Shown: in pieces, positions 17,786 to 26,013 of the stretch
Layout: each line of letters opens with the position of its first letter
Position numbering within the stretch: position 1 is the stretch's first letter
Origin: Phycisphaerales bacterium
GTDB taxonomy: Bacteria; Planctomycetota; Phycisphaerae; Phycisphaerales; UBA1924
Reading direction: 5' to 3'
DNA: 61,966 nucleotides
Assembly (NCBI GenBank): GCA_019750095.1
Contig: JAIEOW010000025.1
Location: forward strand, 1 to 61,966
Program-made: the position numbers and the translations under genes
The notes under the pieces: model-generated
What the model was told of the DNA's origin: nothing
The model's database searches: none
The model's input: only the letters and a program-made list of their open reading frames with translations

Positions 17786-17791
17786 TAAACT
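17786..17791 (+). promoter_or_regulatory. Possible -10 box (TAAACT) for a leaderless fabD mRNA
   Basis: TAAACT lies 5 nt before the fabD ATG with no Shine-Dalgarno sequence between. It suggests an internal promoter within the fab cluster, consistent with the 112-bp gap after fabH. Confidence 0.45.
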
Positions 17792-17796
17792 CACGC

Positions 17797-18807
17797 ATGT
17801 CCACCTCCAAACTCATCCTCTGCCCCGGTCAGGGCGCTCAGGCCGTCGGCATGGGCAAGGCGTGGTTCGAGAAGTCCGCCGAGGCCCGCGCCGTCTTTGA
17901 GCGGGCCGACACGATTCTCGGCACACGCCTTGGCTCACCTTTGACCGAGCTCTGCTTCGCCGGTCCAGCCGAGCGCCTGAACCAGACCGATGTCTCGCAG
18001 CCGGCGATCTTCGTTTCTTCAGTTGCCTGCTGGCACGCGCTGCTGGCGTCGTGGGGCTCCGGTGGCGGCACCGCCAGCAACGGCGTGCGCGGTGGGGGGG
18101 CTATTGAGTCCCACGTCACGGCCACCGCAGGGCTTTCGCTGGGCGAATACACCGCGCTGCACCTCGCTGGGGCGATGGATTTCGAACCCGCGCTGGAACT
18201 CGTCGTGTTGCGAGGCCGCGCGATGCAGGACGCCGCCGACGCCATCAAGCAATCCGACGGCACGCCGGGTTCGGGCATGGTCGCCCTCATCGGTGCAGAC
18301 GAGTCCCAGGCGGCCGCGCTCTGCGATCAGGCCCGAGGCAGCGACGTGCTGGTGCCGGCCAACTTCAACTGCCCTGGTCAGATCGTGATCTCCGGCTCGA
18401 TCGCCGCGTGCAAGCGAGCGGTAGAGGTCGCGGGCACGACTGGCCTGCGAGCCCAGCCGCTGGCGGTCGCCGGGGCATTTCACTCTCCGCTGATGGCGCC
18501 CGCCGCGGCAAAGCTGGAGGCGGCTCTCCGAACCACGGCGATTCGCGCCCCGCGTTGTCCGGTGATGTCGAACGTCACGGGCAAGGCGCATGAGCCGTTT
18601 GGGGGCCGTACTATTGAAGACGCGATCCGTGCTCGGCTCGTCGAACAGCTCACCAGCCCGGTGCGCTGGGAGGCAAACTGCCGAACGCTGCTCGCGTCCG
18701 CCCAGCCCGCCGCCGCGTGGCACGAGCTGGCTCCGGGCAAGTCGTTGATGGGGATGATGCGTCGCATCGAGAAGGCCGTGAAGGTGGAGACCCACGATGA
18801 ACCGTAA
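17797..18807 (+). CDS. fabD: Malonyl-CoA:ACP transacylase
   Basis: FabD loads malonyl groups onto acyl carrier protein. The N-terminal CPGQGAQAVGMG motif, the nucleophile Ser114 in GLSLGEY, and the catalytic His in GAFHSPLM are present. Length is 336 residues; a Gly/Ser-rich stretch around residues 86-108 is an insertion relative to E. coli FabD. The 3' end overlaps the start of the next gene by 11 nt. Confidence 0.94.
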   Translation: MSTSKLILCPGQGAQAVGMGKAWFEKSAEARAVFERADTILGTRLGSPLTELCFAGPAERLNQTDVSQPAIFVSSVACWHALLASWGSGGGTASNGVRGGGAIESHVTATAGLSLGEYTALHLAGAMDFEPALELVVLRGRAMQDAADAIKQSDGTPGSGMVALIGADESQAAALCDQARGSDVLVPANFNCPGQIVISGSIAACKRAVEVAGTTGLRAQPLAVAGAFHSPLMAPAAAKLEAALRTTAIRAPRCPVMSNVTGKAHEPFGGRTIEDAIRARLVEQLTSPVRWEANCRTLLASAQPAAAWHELAPGKSLMGMMRRIEKAVKVETHDEP

Positions 18808-19822
18808 CCGCTGGTCGAGCTGGACTGTTGCGCTGCTGCCGATCGCGGCGACGTTGCTGGTGGGCTGCTCCAAGCCGCCGCCACCCCCGCCACCTCCGCC
18901 ACCACCACCGCCCCCGCCACCACCGGCCGAGGTCGCGCTCGAGACGCTCGGGAGCGATCTGAAGGCCGACCCGCGCGTGCAGTACAAAGAAGGTCTGACC
19001 GTCACCGAGGACAACACCGACCTCGGCAAGGCGATCATCAAGCTCGCCGACGCGCTGGCTCGTGGCGATGCCAAGGGCATGCAGTCCATGCTCACCCGCA
19101 ACGCACAGACCGTGCTGGGTGATCTTCAGGCCACCGGCGGCTGGGAAGAGGCAACGGGCAAGATCGAAGCCGTCCGCATCGTGTTCATGCAGTCGGGAAT
19201 CGACTTCGGATCGGTCGCCTCCTCGGCGGGTGCCACGGGTGACGTCACGCAGCGGATCATGGCGAAGGCCACCGAACTCTTCCAGGGGCTCACACCCGAG
19301 CAGTCCATGGCGCTCGGCAAGGCCGCGATGGACGCGATGTCTGGGATCGACCCGGCTCAGGCACAATCCGATCCGGCCGCGTTCGTCCAGCAGTTCAACA
19401 CCAAGATCGGCGACGCCGCGAAGGCGGCTGGTCTGGGCGATGACTTCCTTTCCAAGCTGGAAGCCCTCAACGCGATCGCTTCCGCCGATGCCGGTTCCAG
19501 CGGCGGTGGCGGCGGGTCGGGCTATGGCGTGCTCTTTGCCGTGCAGGACTCGGCTGGGTCGTACGTCCTGGGCTGGGGCGCCGAGAAGATCGGCGAGAAC
19601 TGGGTCTTCACCAACACGCCCGCCACAAACGAAGTTCGCCCGCGTGCGGCGTCTTGGGACGGCGTCGGGGCCGAGGGCTTCCGCGCGATGGCCATCGCCA
19701 GCTCGCCCGCGCCGGCTCCTGCTCCACCGAAGGATGACAAGCCCGCGGACGCGCCTGCGGATGACTCCGGCGGCGGCGGCCGAATGTCGCCGGGCAAAAC
19801 GCCCAGTCCCACTGGCGGCTGA
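18797..19822 (+). CDS. Predicted lipoprotein with a 17-residue poly-proline tract
   Basis: A 341-residue protein with a signal peptide ending in the lipobox LLVGC (Cys24), followed by Ser-Lys and 17 consecutive prolines encoded by mixed CCN codons. The body has mainly helical segments without a recognised domain and a Gly/Ser-rich linker near residue 235. The C-terminus is low-complexity, rich in Pro, Ala and Asp. It overlaps fabD by 11 nt and precedes fabG, so it is embedded in the fatty-acid operon. The proline tract would need EF-P for translation. Function unknown. Confidence 0.75.
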   Translation: MNRNRWSSWTVALLPIAATLLVGCSKPPPPPPPPPPPPPPPPPAEVALETLGSDLKADPRVQYKEGLTVTEDNTDLGKAIIKLADALARGDAKGMQSMLTRNAQTVLGDLQATGGWEEATGKIEAVRIVFMQSGIDFGSVASSAGATGDVTQRIMAKATELFQGLTPEQSMALGKAAMDAMSGIDPAQAQSDPAAFVQQFNTKIGDAAKAAGLGDDFLSKLEALNAIASADAGSSGGGGGSGYGVLFAVQDSAGSYVLGWGAEKIGENWVFTNTPATNEVRPRAASWDGVGAEGFRAMAIASSPAPAPAPPKDDKPADAPADDSGGGGRMSPGKTPSPTGG

Positions 19823-19883
19823 GTCACCGTCGGCGTCTTCATCTGTTTTCTGAATACTGATCGCCCTCTGAGCCGAGGCCCCT

Positions 19884-20633
19884 TTGTCCGAACCAGTTCC
19901 CACCCGAGTCGCCATCGTCACCGGAGCCAGCCGCGGCATCGGCAAGTCCGTCGCACTCCGCCTCGCTCGCGATGGTCGCCATGTCGTGCTGATGTCGCGA
20001 TCTGCCGCGCCGCTTGAAGATCTGAAGCACCAGATCACCTCCGCGGGGGGCAAGGCGTCGGTCAAGGCCGTCGATGTCGCCGATGCCGGTGCGCTGGCCA
20101 AGGCGGTCGATGAGGTCGCCGACGAGCACAAGCGGCTGGACATTCTCGTGAACAACGCGGGCATCACGCGTGACAATCTCGTGCTGCGCATGACCGACGC
20201 CGAGTGGGCCGAGGTGATCCAGACGAATCTCACCGCAGCGTTCGTCGCGATCCGTGCCGCCGCCCGCCCGATGATGCGCGGCAAGTTCGGGCGCATCGTC
20301 AACATCGCCTCGACCTCGGGCGTCGTGGGCAACGCGGGCCAGGCCAACTATGCCGCCGCCAAGGCCGGACTGATCGGGCTGACCAAGACCATCGCCCGCG
20401 AGCTTGGCGGCAAGGGCATCACGGCCAATGCCGTCGCGCCCGGATACATCGAGACCGACATGACCTCGGCCTTGCCTCAGGACATCAAGGACAAGATCAC
20501 CGGCATGCTTGCCGTGAAGCGGCTTGGTGCGCCCGAAGACATCGCCGCGGCGGTCAGCTATGTGTCGAGCGATGATGCCGGCTACCTCACTGGCCAAACC
20601 ATTGTGGTCGATGGCGGCATGACGATGGCGTAA
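19884..20633 (+). CDS. fabG: 3-oxoacyl-ACP reductase
   Basis: FabG reduces 3-ketoacyl-ACP with NADPH in elongation. The SDR motifs are complete: TGASRGIG at 13-20, NNAG at 90-93, and the catalytic Ser143, Tyr156 and Lys160 with standard spacing. Length 249 residues. The start is a TTG at 19884 preceded by GAGG 8 nt upstream; no ATG or GTG fits the conserved N-terminus. No acpP follows, in contrast to many fab clusters. Confidence 0.94.
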   Translation: MSEPVPTRVAIVTGASRGIGKSVALRLARDGRHVVLMSRSAAPLEDLKHQITSAGGKASVKAVDVADAGALAKAVDEVADEHKRLDILVNNAGITRDNLVLRMTDAEWAEVIQTNLTAAFVAIRAAARPMMRGKFGRIVNIASTSGVVGNAGQANYAAAKAGLIGLTKTIARELGGKGITANAVAPGYIETDMTSALPQDIKDKITGMLAVKRLGAPEDIAAAVSYVSSDDAGYLTGQTIVVDGGMTMA

Positions 20634-20639
20634 GTCGAG

Positions 20640-20695
20640 GGCAAGAGGCAAGAGGCAAGAGGCAAGAGGCAAGAGGCAAGAGGCAAGAGGCAACA
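20640..20695. repeat. GGCAAGA heptad tandem repeat
   Basis: Seven perfect GGCAAGA units plus one GGCAACA follow the fabG stop by a few bases. It is followed by a degenerate CCGAAAC/CCGAGAC heptad run up to the start of the Fur-family gene. The reverse complement TCTTGCC recurs before trpA. Confidence 0.92.
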
Positions 20696-20748
20696 GACCC
20701 GTCCGCTCGAAACCCGAAATCCGAGACCCGAAACCCGTCCCTTCCCCC

Positions 20749-21228
20749 GTGCCCACCGCACCTTCTGATCCTCATCGCGAACTGTTGAAGCATGCCAAGC
20801 TTCGGGTGACGCCGGTGCGTTTGGATATTCTCGCGGCTCTCGCGGAGCATCCGCAGGCAATCACGGCTCAGCAGCTCTTTGACGCGCTCTGCGCAGCCGC
20901 GGGCAAGCGTCGCAAGCCCAAACCCGACCGGGTGACCGTTTATCGAACGCTCAACACGTTGGTCGATGCGAACCTCGCCCACAAGGTCGACCCCGGCGAC
21001 CGCGTGTTTCGATTCTCACTCACCGACCACGCCGACTGCAAGGGCGACCACCACGCCCACGAACACCCGCATTTCGTCTGCGACGACTGCGGCACCGTGG
21101 AATGCCTGGAAGGTGCCGAAGTCTCCATAAGACGAGCATCTCCGGCCGCTGAGGACAGCAAGCGGACGCTCAAACAGCAGGACGTCGTTTTGCACGGCAC
21201 GTGCGGCAAGTGCGGCGATCAGGAGTGA
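20749..21228 (+). CDS. Fur family metal-responsive transcriptional regulator
   Basis: A 159-residue protein with the Fur winged-helix (RVTPVRLDILAAL and PDRVTVYRTLNTLVDANL) and the C-terminal dimerisation/metal domain. A His-rich segment (CKGDHHAHEHPHF) precedes the structural zinc site CDDC (111, 114), paired with CGKC (152, 155). I cannot tell Fur, Zur or PerR apart. The start is a GTG at 20749 preceded by pyrimidine-rich repeats and no Shine-Dalgarno sequence, so it is uncertain. Confidence 0.85.
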   Translation: MPTAPSDPHRELLKHAKLRVTPVRLDILAALAEHPQAITAQQLFDALCAAAGKRRKPKPDRVTVYRTLNTLVDANLAHKVDPGDRVFRFSLTDHADCKGDHHAHEHPHFVCDDCGTVECLEGAEVSIRRASPAAEDSKRTLKQQDVVLHGTCGKCGDQE

Positions 21229-21273
21229 GGCGGTCGGAGCTGGAAGATGTCCAACCGGGATTCAATCTGACCC

Positions 21274-21358
21274 GATTCCCGATTCCCGATTCCCGATTCC
21301 CGATTCCCGATTCCCGATTCCCGTCTCTCCCGTCTCTCCCGTCTCTCCCGTCTCTCCC
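21274..21358. repeat. GATTCCC heptads followed by GTCTCTCCC nonads
   Basis: Seven perfect GATTCCC units (21274-21322) run directly into four perfect GTCTCTCCC units (21323-21358). They lie in the roughly 500-bp gap between the Fur-family gene and tRNA-Gln. I see no gene or clear regulatory site in the remaining gap (21359-21727). Confidence 0.93.
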
Positions 21359-21727
21359 GTCCTCCATTTGATTCCCCTGACCACCCTCCGTACCCTTCCC
21401 CCTCTTCGGAACCGACCCCGACGGACGCTTGATTCGGCCTAAAGCCGGGCCAAGCCGAGGCGAGGTCAACGGCCTTTCCACACGATTGCCCCAGTGCCAC
21501 AAGTGCACGAATCTCGGGCGGTCGCGGCTACGGAAGGTCCAGTTCCCGCGACGGGCCCTTTGGCAATGCCACTGGCCGCCCGCCGCACCTGTTGCCGCGG
21601 CCCCGACCGCTCACTGTGAGCGTCATCGGTCCGCGATTCATCGTGGTCCGCTGCTCGTTCATGCAGCTCGCAGGAGATTGGTCTCGACATCGCCGCACCG
21701 CACGCGTGCATCAAACGGTTTTTTCAT

Positions 21728-21798
21728 TGGGCGATGGTGTAACGGTAGCACAGCAGATTTTGGTTCTGCTTGTCCTGGTTCGAATCCAGGTCGCCCAG
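21728..21798 (+). tRNA. tRNA-Gln (TTG)
   Basis: A complete cloverleaf of 71 nt: acceptor TGGGCGA/TCGCCCA, discriminator G, anticodon stem GCAGA/TCTGC and loop TTTTGGT, giving TTG. The weak U1-A72 pair is the known glutamine identity element. CCA is not encoded. Confidence 0.95.
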
Positions 21799-21851
21799 CT
21801 TATCTCGTCGCACGGCTCCAGATCGCCGTGATCTCATTACCCAAACTCGAC

Positions 21852-22691
21852 ATGCCTCAAACCACCCAACCTCAACCCTCGTCGGCCCCGAGCGCGATCA
21901 TCCTCGCCGCCGGCATGGGCAAACGCATGCAGTCGGACTTGCCCAAGGTGCTGCACCCGGTGGGGCAGCCGCCTCGGCCAATGGTGTGCGCCGTGATCGA
22001 CGCGTGCAAAGAGGCCGGTTGCAAGCGGATTGTGCTGGTCATCGGGCACAAGGCCGACCTCGTTCGTCAGGCGATGGCCGCCGCGTACGGGCTGGAACAC
22101 GATATTGAGTTTGCCATTCAGGCCGAGCAGCTCGGCACCGGGCACGCGGTGATGGCCGCCAAGGACCTATTCACCAGCGAAGCGTCGGCGCCCGGCCGTG
22201 AGGTCTTCGTGCTTGCGGGCGATGGGCCACTGATCCGCCCGATGACCCTCCGCCAGATGCTCGACACCCATCGCAAGGCCCGCGCCGGGGCGACGATTGC
22301 GACGAGCGTGATCCCCGATCCCACCGGATACGGGCGGATCTATCGCGGCCCCGACAATCGCTTCCGCGCGATCGTTGAGCACAAGAACTGCACGCCCGAG
22401 CAGCTTGCCATTCGCGAGGTCTATCCGAGCTACGCCGTCTTCGACGCGCAGAAGCTCTTTGCAACGCTCCCGGATGTTCCGAAGAACCCCGTGGGCGGCG
22501 AGTACTACCTGACCGATGCGTACGAGCTGATGCTCGCACGATCCATCGGCGTTGAGGTGGTGCAGGCCGTGCCGCCGGAAGACGTGCTGAGCATCAACAC
22601 GCCCGAGCAGCTCGCCGAGGTCGATGCGATCTATCGCGCTCGCGCGACCGCTCAATCACAAGCGCCCGCGAGATCAGGAGCCCGCGCGTGA
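21852..22691 (+). CDS. GlmU-like UDP-N-acetylglucosamine pyrophosphorylase (uridylyltransferase domain only)
   Basis: A 279-residue protein that covers only the N-terminal nucleotidyltransferase domain of GlmU. Visible motifs are IILAAGMGKRMQSDLPKVLH, QAEQLGTGHAV, LAGDGPLI (the Mg-binding Asp) and GEYYLTDAYELM. It would make UDP-GlcNAc from GlcNAc-1-P and UTP for peptidoglycan and lipid A. The left-handed beta-helix acetyltransferase half of bifunctional GlmU is absent, so GlcN-1-P acetylation must be done elsewhere. It overlaps prs (GTGA), the typical glmU-prs order. Confidence 0.85.
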   Translation: MPQTTQPQPSSAPSAIILAAGMGKRMQSDLPKVLHPVGQPPRPMVCAVIDACKEAGCKRIVLVIGHKADLVRQAMAAAYGLEHDIEFAIQAEQLGTGHAVMAAKDLFTSEASAPGREVFVLAGDGPLIRPMTLRQMLDTHRKARAGATIATSVIPDPTGYGRIYRGPDNRFRAIVEHKNCTPEQLAIREVYPSYAVFDAQKLFATLPDVPKNPVGGEYYLTDAYELMLARSIGVEVVQAVPPEDVLSINTPEQLAEVDAIYRARATAQSQAPARSGARA

Positions 22692-23671
22692 GCCGCGAAG
22701 ACGCCAACACGCTCAAGATCTTCGCCGGCCGCAACGCCGGCTTGCTCGCGCGTCGCATTTGCGAGCATCTGGACCTCCCCCTCGGCGCGGCACGCTCCGA
22801 AGTCTTCCCCGATGGCGAGATCATCGTCAAGCTCGACGAAGATGTCCGCGGCCGCGATTGCTACGTGATCCTCTCCACCTGCACGCCCGTCAACGACAAC
22901 CTGATGGAGCTGCTGATCTATATCGACTGCCTGAAGCGTGCCAGTGCGCGCCGCGTGACGGTTGTGACGCCGTACTTTGGCTATGCCCGCCAGGATCGCA
23001 AGGACGAGGGGCGTGTGCCGATCACCGCGAAGATGGTCGCGAATCTCATCACCCACGCCGGCGCTGATCGTCTGGTCGCGCTCGACCTGCACGCCGCTCA
23101 GATCCAGGGCTTTTTCGACATCCCCGTCGATCACCTCTCGGCCACGCCGGTGTTCTTCGAGTACTTCATGTCCATCCGGGACCAACTCCCGAATCTCTGC
23201 CTCGTCAGCCCCGATGTCGGCAATGTCAAGGTCGCCGAGACGTTTGCGAATCTTCTCAGCGGCGATCTGGCGATCATCTACAAGCGTCGCGTCAGCGGCT
23301 CCGAAGTCGAGACCGGCAGCATGATCGGCTCGGTCAAGGGCAAGACCGTGCTCATGTTTGACGACATGATCACCACCGCGGGCACGGTGGTTGAAGCCGC
23401 CAAGCTCGCGCTCAACCACGGAGCGGCCCGCGTCATCGCCGCCGCGACGCACCCCGTGCTCGTGGGCATGGCCATGGAGCGCCTGAGCGCAAGCCCGATT
23501 AGCCGGATCGTCTGCACCAACACCATTCCTGGCGACAGCCGCCTGGAACCGATCCGCGAGCGCTACACCGAGCTCTGCGTCGCCCACCTTCTGGGCGAGG
23601 CGATCCACCGCATCCATCACAACATGTCCGTGTCGGCCCTGTTCCGCAAGACCGCGGGGGCCAAGAGGTAG
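22688..23671 (+). CDS. prs: Ribose-phosphate pyrophosphokinase (PRPP synthetase)
   Basis: Prs makes PRPP from ribose-5-phosphate and ATP for nucleotide, histidine and tryptophan synthesis. The start is a GTG overlapping the upstream stop. Conserved features include FAGRNAG at the N-terminus, SEVFPDGE, YFGYARQDRK in the ATP-binding flexible loop, DLHAAQIQGFF in the PP-binding region and VLMFDDMITTAGT as the PRPP-binding loop. At 327 residues it is slightly longer than E. coli Prs. Confidence 0.96.
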   Translation: MSREDANTLKIFAGRNAGLLARRICEHLDLPLGAARSEVFPDGEIIVKLDEDVRGRDCYVILSTCTPVNDNLMELLIYIDCLKRASARRVTVVTPYFGYARQDRKDEGRVPITAKMVANLITHAGADRLVALDLHAAQIQGFFDIPVDHLSATPVFFEYFMSIRDQLPNLCLVSPDVGNVKVAETFANLLSGDLAIIYKRRVSGSEVETGSMIGSVKGKTVLMFDDMITTAGTVVEAAKLALNHGAARVIAAATHPVLVGMAMERLSASPISRIVCTNTIPGDSRLEPIRERYTELCVAHLLGEAIHRIHHNMSVSALFRKTAGAKR

Positions 23672-23673
23672 GC

Positions 23674-23808
23674 AAATTGCCAAATGAGCAAATGATCAAA
23701 TGGTCAAGTGTGCATTCGGCAATCCAGAAGCAACGTTCGTTTGGAGTCAACCCGTCACTTACACCATTTGGCCATTTGCAACTTGACCATCTGGCATTTT
23801 CGAGGATT
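23674..23808 (+). repeat. Inverted CAAATGNN octads in the rplY leader
   Basis: Degenerate octads CAAATGAG, CAAATGAT and CAAATGGT (about 23683-23710) are mirrored by CCATTTGG, CCATTTGC and CCATCTGG near 23764-23795. The arms can pair (for example AAATGGT with ACCATTT), giving a possible long leader hairpin just before the bL25 start. Confidence 0.6.
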
Positions 23809-23813
23809 CCACC

Positions 23814-24593
23814 ATGCACGAGAAGTCACCACTCCTGAAGGCCACTGTCCGCGATCGCGTCGGGTCGCGCTACTCCGAGCGCTATCGCAAGCAGGGCAAG
23901 CTGCCCGCCGTCGTCTACGGCCACGGGCGCGAGCCGCTGCCGATCGCCATCGAGTCCAAGGAAGCCCTCACCCTGTTCTACAAGGGCGAGAAGGTCTTCC
24001 GTCTCGACTTCCCCGGCGCCAAGGCCGCCGACGAGATGCAGATGGTGCTCTTGAAGGATGTCCAGTTTGACTACCTCGGCACCAACGTCGTGCACGCCGA
24101 CTTTGCCCGCGTCGATCTGAACGAGCGCGTCAAGACCAAGGTCCACGTCACGCTCGTGGGCGAGGCGATCGGCATGAAGCAGGCCGGTGCGATCCTGATG
24201 CACCCGGTGACCGAACTCGTCATCGAGTGCCGCGTCGTCGATCTTCCCGATCACGTCGAGGTGAACATCGCTTCGCTCGAGCTTGGCGAGACGATCACCG
24301 CCGACAAGGTGAAGCTCCCGCAAGAGGACATGAAGCTGATCACCGACGGCCACGCCGTCGTTGCCCAGATCGTCCTCGGCGTCGAGCTGAAGACCGAAGA
24401 GGCCGCCGCCGTCACCGCCGATGGCGCGACCCCCGAAGTCATCACCGCCAAGAAGGCCGAAGAGGGTGCTGCCGGAGCCAAGCCAGCCGCCGGCGCCAAG
24501 CCCGCAGCCGGTGCCAAGCCGGCAGCCGGTGCCGCAGCCAAGCCCGCGGCCGGTGGCGCAGCCAAGCCCGGCGCCGGTGGCGCCAAGAAGTAA
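23814..24593 (+). CDS. rplY: 50S ribosomal protein bL25 (Ctc type) with an Ala/Lys/Pro-rich tail
   Basis: bL25 binds 5S rRNA. The N-terminal domain has the pattern RDRVGSRYSERYRKQGKLPA followed by VVYGHG, and the CTC-type beta domain extends to about residue 190 (HPVTELVIECRVVDLPDHVE). The last ~45 residues are low-complexity with repeated AGAKPAA units, a tail of the kind often seen in planctomycete ribosomal proteins. It lies between prs and pth, the same order as prs-ctc-pth in Firmicutes. Confidence 0.92.
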   Translation: MHEKSPLLKATVRDRVGSRYSERYRKQGKLPAVVYGHGREPLPIAIESKEALTLFYKGEKVFRLDFPGAKAADEMQMVLLKDVQFDYLGTNVVHADFARVDLNERVKTKVHVTLVGEAIGMKQAGAILMHPVTELVIECRVVDLPDHVEVNIASLELGETITADKVKLPQEDMKLITDGHAVVAQIVLGVELKTEEAAAVTADGATPEVITAKKAEEGAAGAKPAAGAKPAAGAKPAAGAAAKPAAGGAAKPGAGGAKK

Positions 24594-24649
24594 TCCCGTC
24601 TCGAAACTCCGTCACTCTATTACTCCGTCACTCCGTCACTTCTCCCAAC

Positions 24650-25261
24650 ATGAAGCTCATCGTCGGCCTCGGCAACCCCGGTTCTCAGTACGAGAAGACG
24701 CGTCACAACGCGGGCTTTCTTGCTGTGGATCGCCTTGTCCGCCGGTGGGCTCCATCGGAACTGCCCAAGGGTCGCTTCTCCGGCGTCGCCGTCGAGGCGG
24801 CGGTCAAGGGCGAGAAGTGTTTGCTCCTCAAGCCCACGACCTACATGAATCTCTCGGGCAAGAGCGTGGCGGAGGCCGTGGGGTTCTACAAGATCAACCC
24901 CGCGATGGATCTGCTCGTGATCGTCGACGATGTCGCGCTTCCCACCGGGTCCGTTCGCGTGCGCCAATCCGGCTCCGCGGGCGGGCACAACGGGCTGAGC
25001 GACATCCAGCAGAAGCTCGGGACCGATGCCTATTCGCGGCTGCGGATCGGCATCGACGCCTGCCCGCCCATGATGAAGCTCGAGGATTATGTCCTGGGCC
25101 GATTCACGAGCGAGCAGGCGACCCTCCTCGAGCCCGCGCTGGAGAAGTCCGCCGACGCCGCCGAGCTCTTCATCACAAGCGGCGTGACGGCCGCGATGAA
25201 CACCTACAACGTCCGACCACCCAATCCCAGTCAGAACACCGACAGCGGCGCCGCCGCCTGA
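24650..25261 (+). CDS. pth: Peptidyl-tRNA hydrolase
   Basis: Pth recycles tRNA by hydrolysing prematurely released peptidyl-tRNA. The N-terminus has the conserved GLGNPG followed by EKTRHNAGF with catalytic His19. KPTTYMNLSG, VDDVALPTG and SAGGHNGL are the remaining signatures. The ATG at 24650 gives 203 residues; the same frame is open upstream through rplY but lacks homology there. A GTCACTCC-like octad run occupies the gap after rplY. Confidence 0.95.
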   Translation: MKLIVGLGNPGSQYEKTRHNAGFLAVDRLVRRWAPSELPKGRFSGVAVEAAVKGEKCLLLKPTTYMNLSGKSVAEAVGFYKINPAMDLLVIVDDVALPTGSVRVRQSGSAGGHNGLSDIQQKLGTDAYSRLRIGIDACPPMMKLEDYVLGRFTSEQATLLEPALEKSADAAELFITSGVTAAMNTYNVRPPNPSQNTDSGAAA

Positions 25262-25363
25262 TCGGGATTGATCTGGTCTCGTCCGTTCTGTTTTGTTTGT
25301 TTCACGAAGACTCACACGCGATCAACCGATCGCAAGACACGTTAAGGAAGGTACAGGTTTCCC

Positions 25364-25807
25364 ATGGCTGAGAAGCGAATCTGCAACTATGAGGCGATGT
25401 TCCTGCTGAGCCAGGCTCAGGCGGCCGACTTCACCGCGGCGATCGCGCACCTGCGCCAGCTCGTCGAGAAGTTCGGCGGCACGGTGGTGGCGATGCGCAA
25501 GTGGGACGAGCGTCGGCTCGCGTTCGAGATCAAGAAGCAGAAGCGCGGGATCTACATCCTCGCCTACTTCTCGGCTCCGACCGAGAAGCTCGCCGAGATC
25601 GAGCGCGCCTGCAACCTCTCCGAGGGCATCCTGCGCGTGCTCATCATCCGCGCCGACCACCTGACTCTCGACGAGATGAAGGCCGCCGACGACGCCAAGG
25701 GTCTGGAGATGGAAGCCAAGCTCCGGGCAACGCAGCCCGCGCTGGCCGCCGTCACCCCCGTCGCGTCGCTCCCTGAGCCCGACGTCGACGCCGACGACGA
25801 CATCTGA
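25364..25807 (+). CDS. rpsF: 30S ribosomal protein bS6
   Basis: A 147-residue bS6 with the conserved NYEAMFLL start, KWDERRLAFEIKKQKRGIYI and a C-terminal LRVLIIRADH. The acidic tail ends in DADDDI, similar to the glutamylated tail region of other bS6 proteins. AAGGAAGG precedes the ATG. It starts the rpsF-ssb-rplI cluster. Confidence 0.95.
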   Translation: MAEKRICNYEAMFLLSQAQAADFTAAIAHLRQLVEKFGGTVVAMRKWDERRLAFEIKKQKRGIYILAYFSAPTEKLAEIERACNLSEGILRVLIIRADHLTLDEMKAADDAKGLEMEAKLRATQPALAAVTPVASLPEPDVDADDDI

Positions 25808-25837
25808 TCAAACGACCGTCCCAACGGCTCATGATTT

Positions 25838-25904
25838 GGTGGCACAGGCGTCCCGCCTGTGTGGATCACGCATGCGTTCCGCCATGCGGAATGTCTGTGC
25901 CACC
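25838..25904. repeat. Paired palindromic repeat, copy 1
   Basis: A 67-bp element bounded by GGTGGCACAG and its inverse CTGTGCCACC. The left arm reads on through a small palindrome (GGCG-TCC-CGCC). The centre differs between copies. Two full copies with the same arms lie at 43410 and 44488, and a half copy at 31111. It sits between rpsF and ssb. Confidence 0.88.
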
Positions 25905-25973
25905 ATGAAGCCGGGGTTCGCGTGGACGCTCTTTGACCGACCATGCTCAACCCCGAGCGTGCGGGTTACCGTG

Positions 25974-25979
25974 TATACT
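25974..25979 (+). promoter_or_regulatory. Putative -10 box (TATACT) upstream of ssb
   Basis: TATACT preceded by GTG lies 34 nt before the ssb ATG, giving a leader of about 28 nt that includes a GAGGAG ribosome binding site. No good -35 box at 17 nt is seen. It suggests ssb-rplI can be transcribed separately from rpsF. Confidence 0.45.
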
Positions 25980-26013
25980 CCGAACAGGTTCGACCCCTCC
26001 CGAGGAGCACGCC

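Noticed and set aside
18857-18930. Poly-proline codons as a sequencing or frameshift artefact
   Set aside because: The tract uses mixed CCG, CCA, CCC and CCT codons and the frame continues as a normal protein, so it is probably real.
18650-20347. Minus-strand open frame of 565 codons across fabD, the lipoprotein and fabG
   Set aside because: It covers three well-supported plus-strand genes and has no coherent domain; the poly-Pro codons read as poly-Gly/Trp on this strand.
21274-21358. Possible CRISPR array
   Set aside because: The units are 7 and 9 nt with no spacers, and no cas gene is in the window; these are simple tandem repeats.
21429-21851. Upstream extension of the GlmU-like frame
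   Set aside because: It reads through the tRNA-Gln gene; the conserved nucleotidyltransferase N-terminus begins shortly after 21852.
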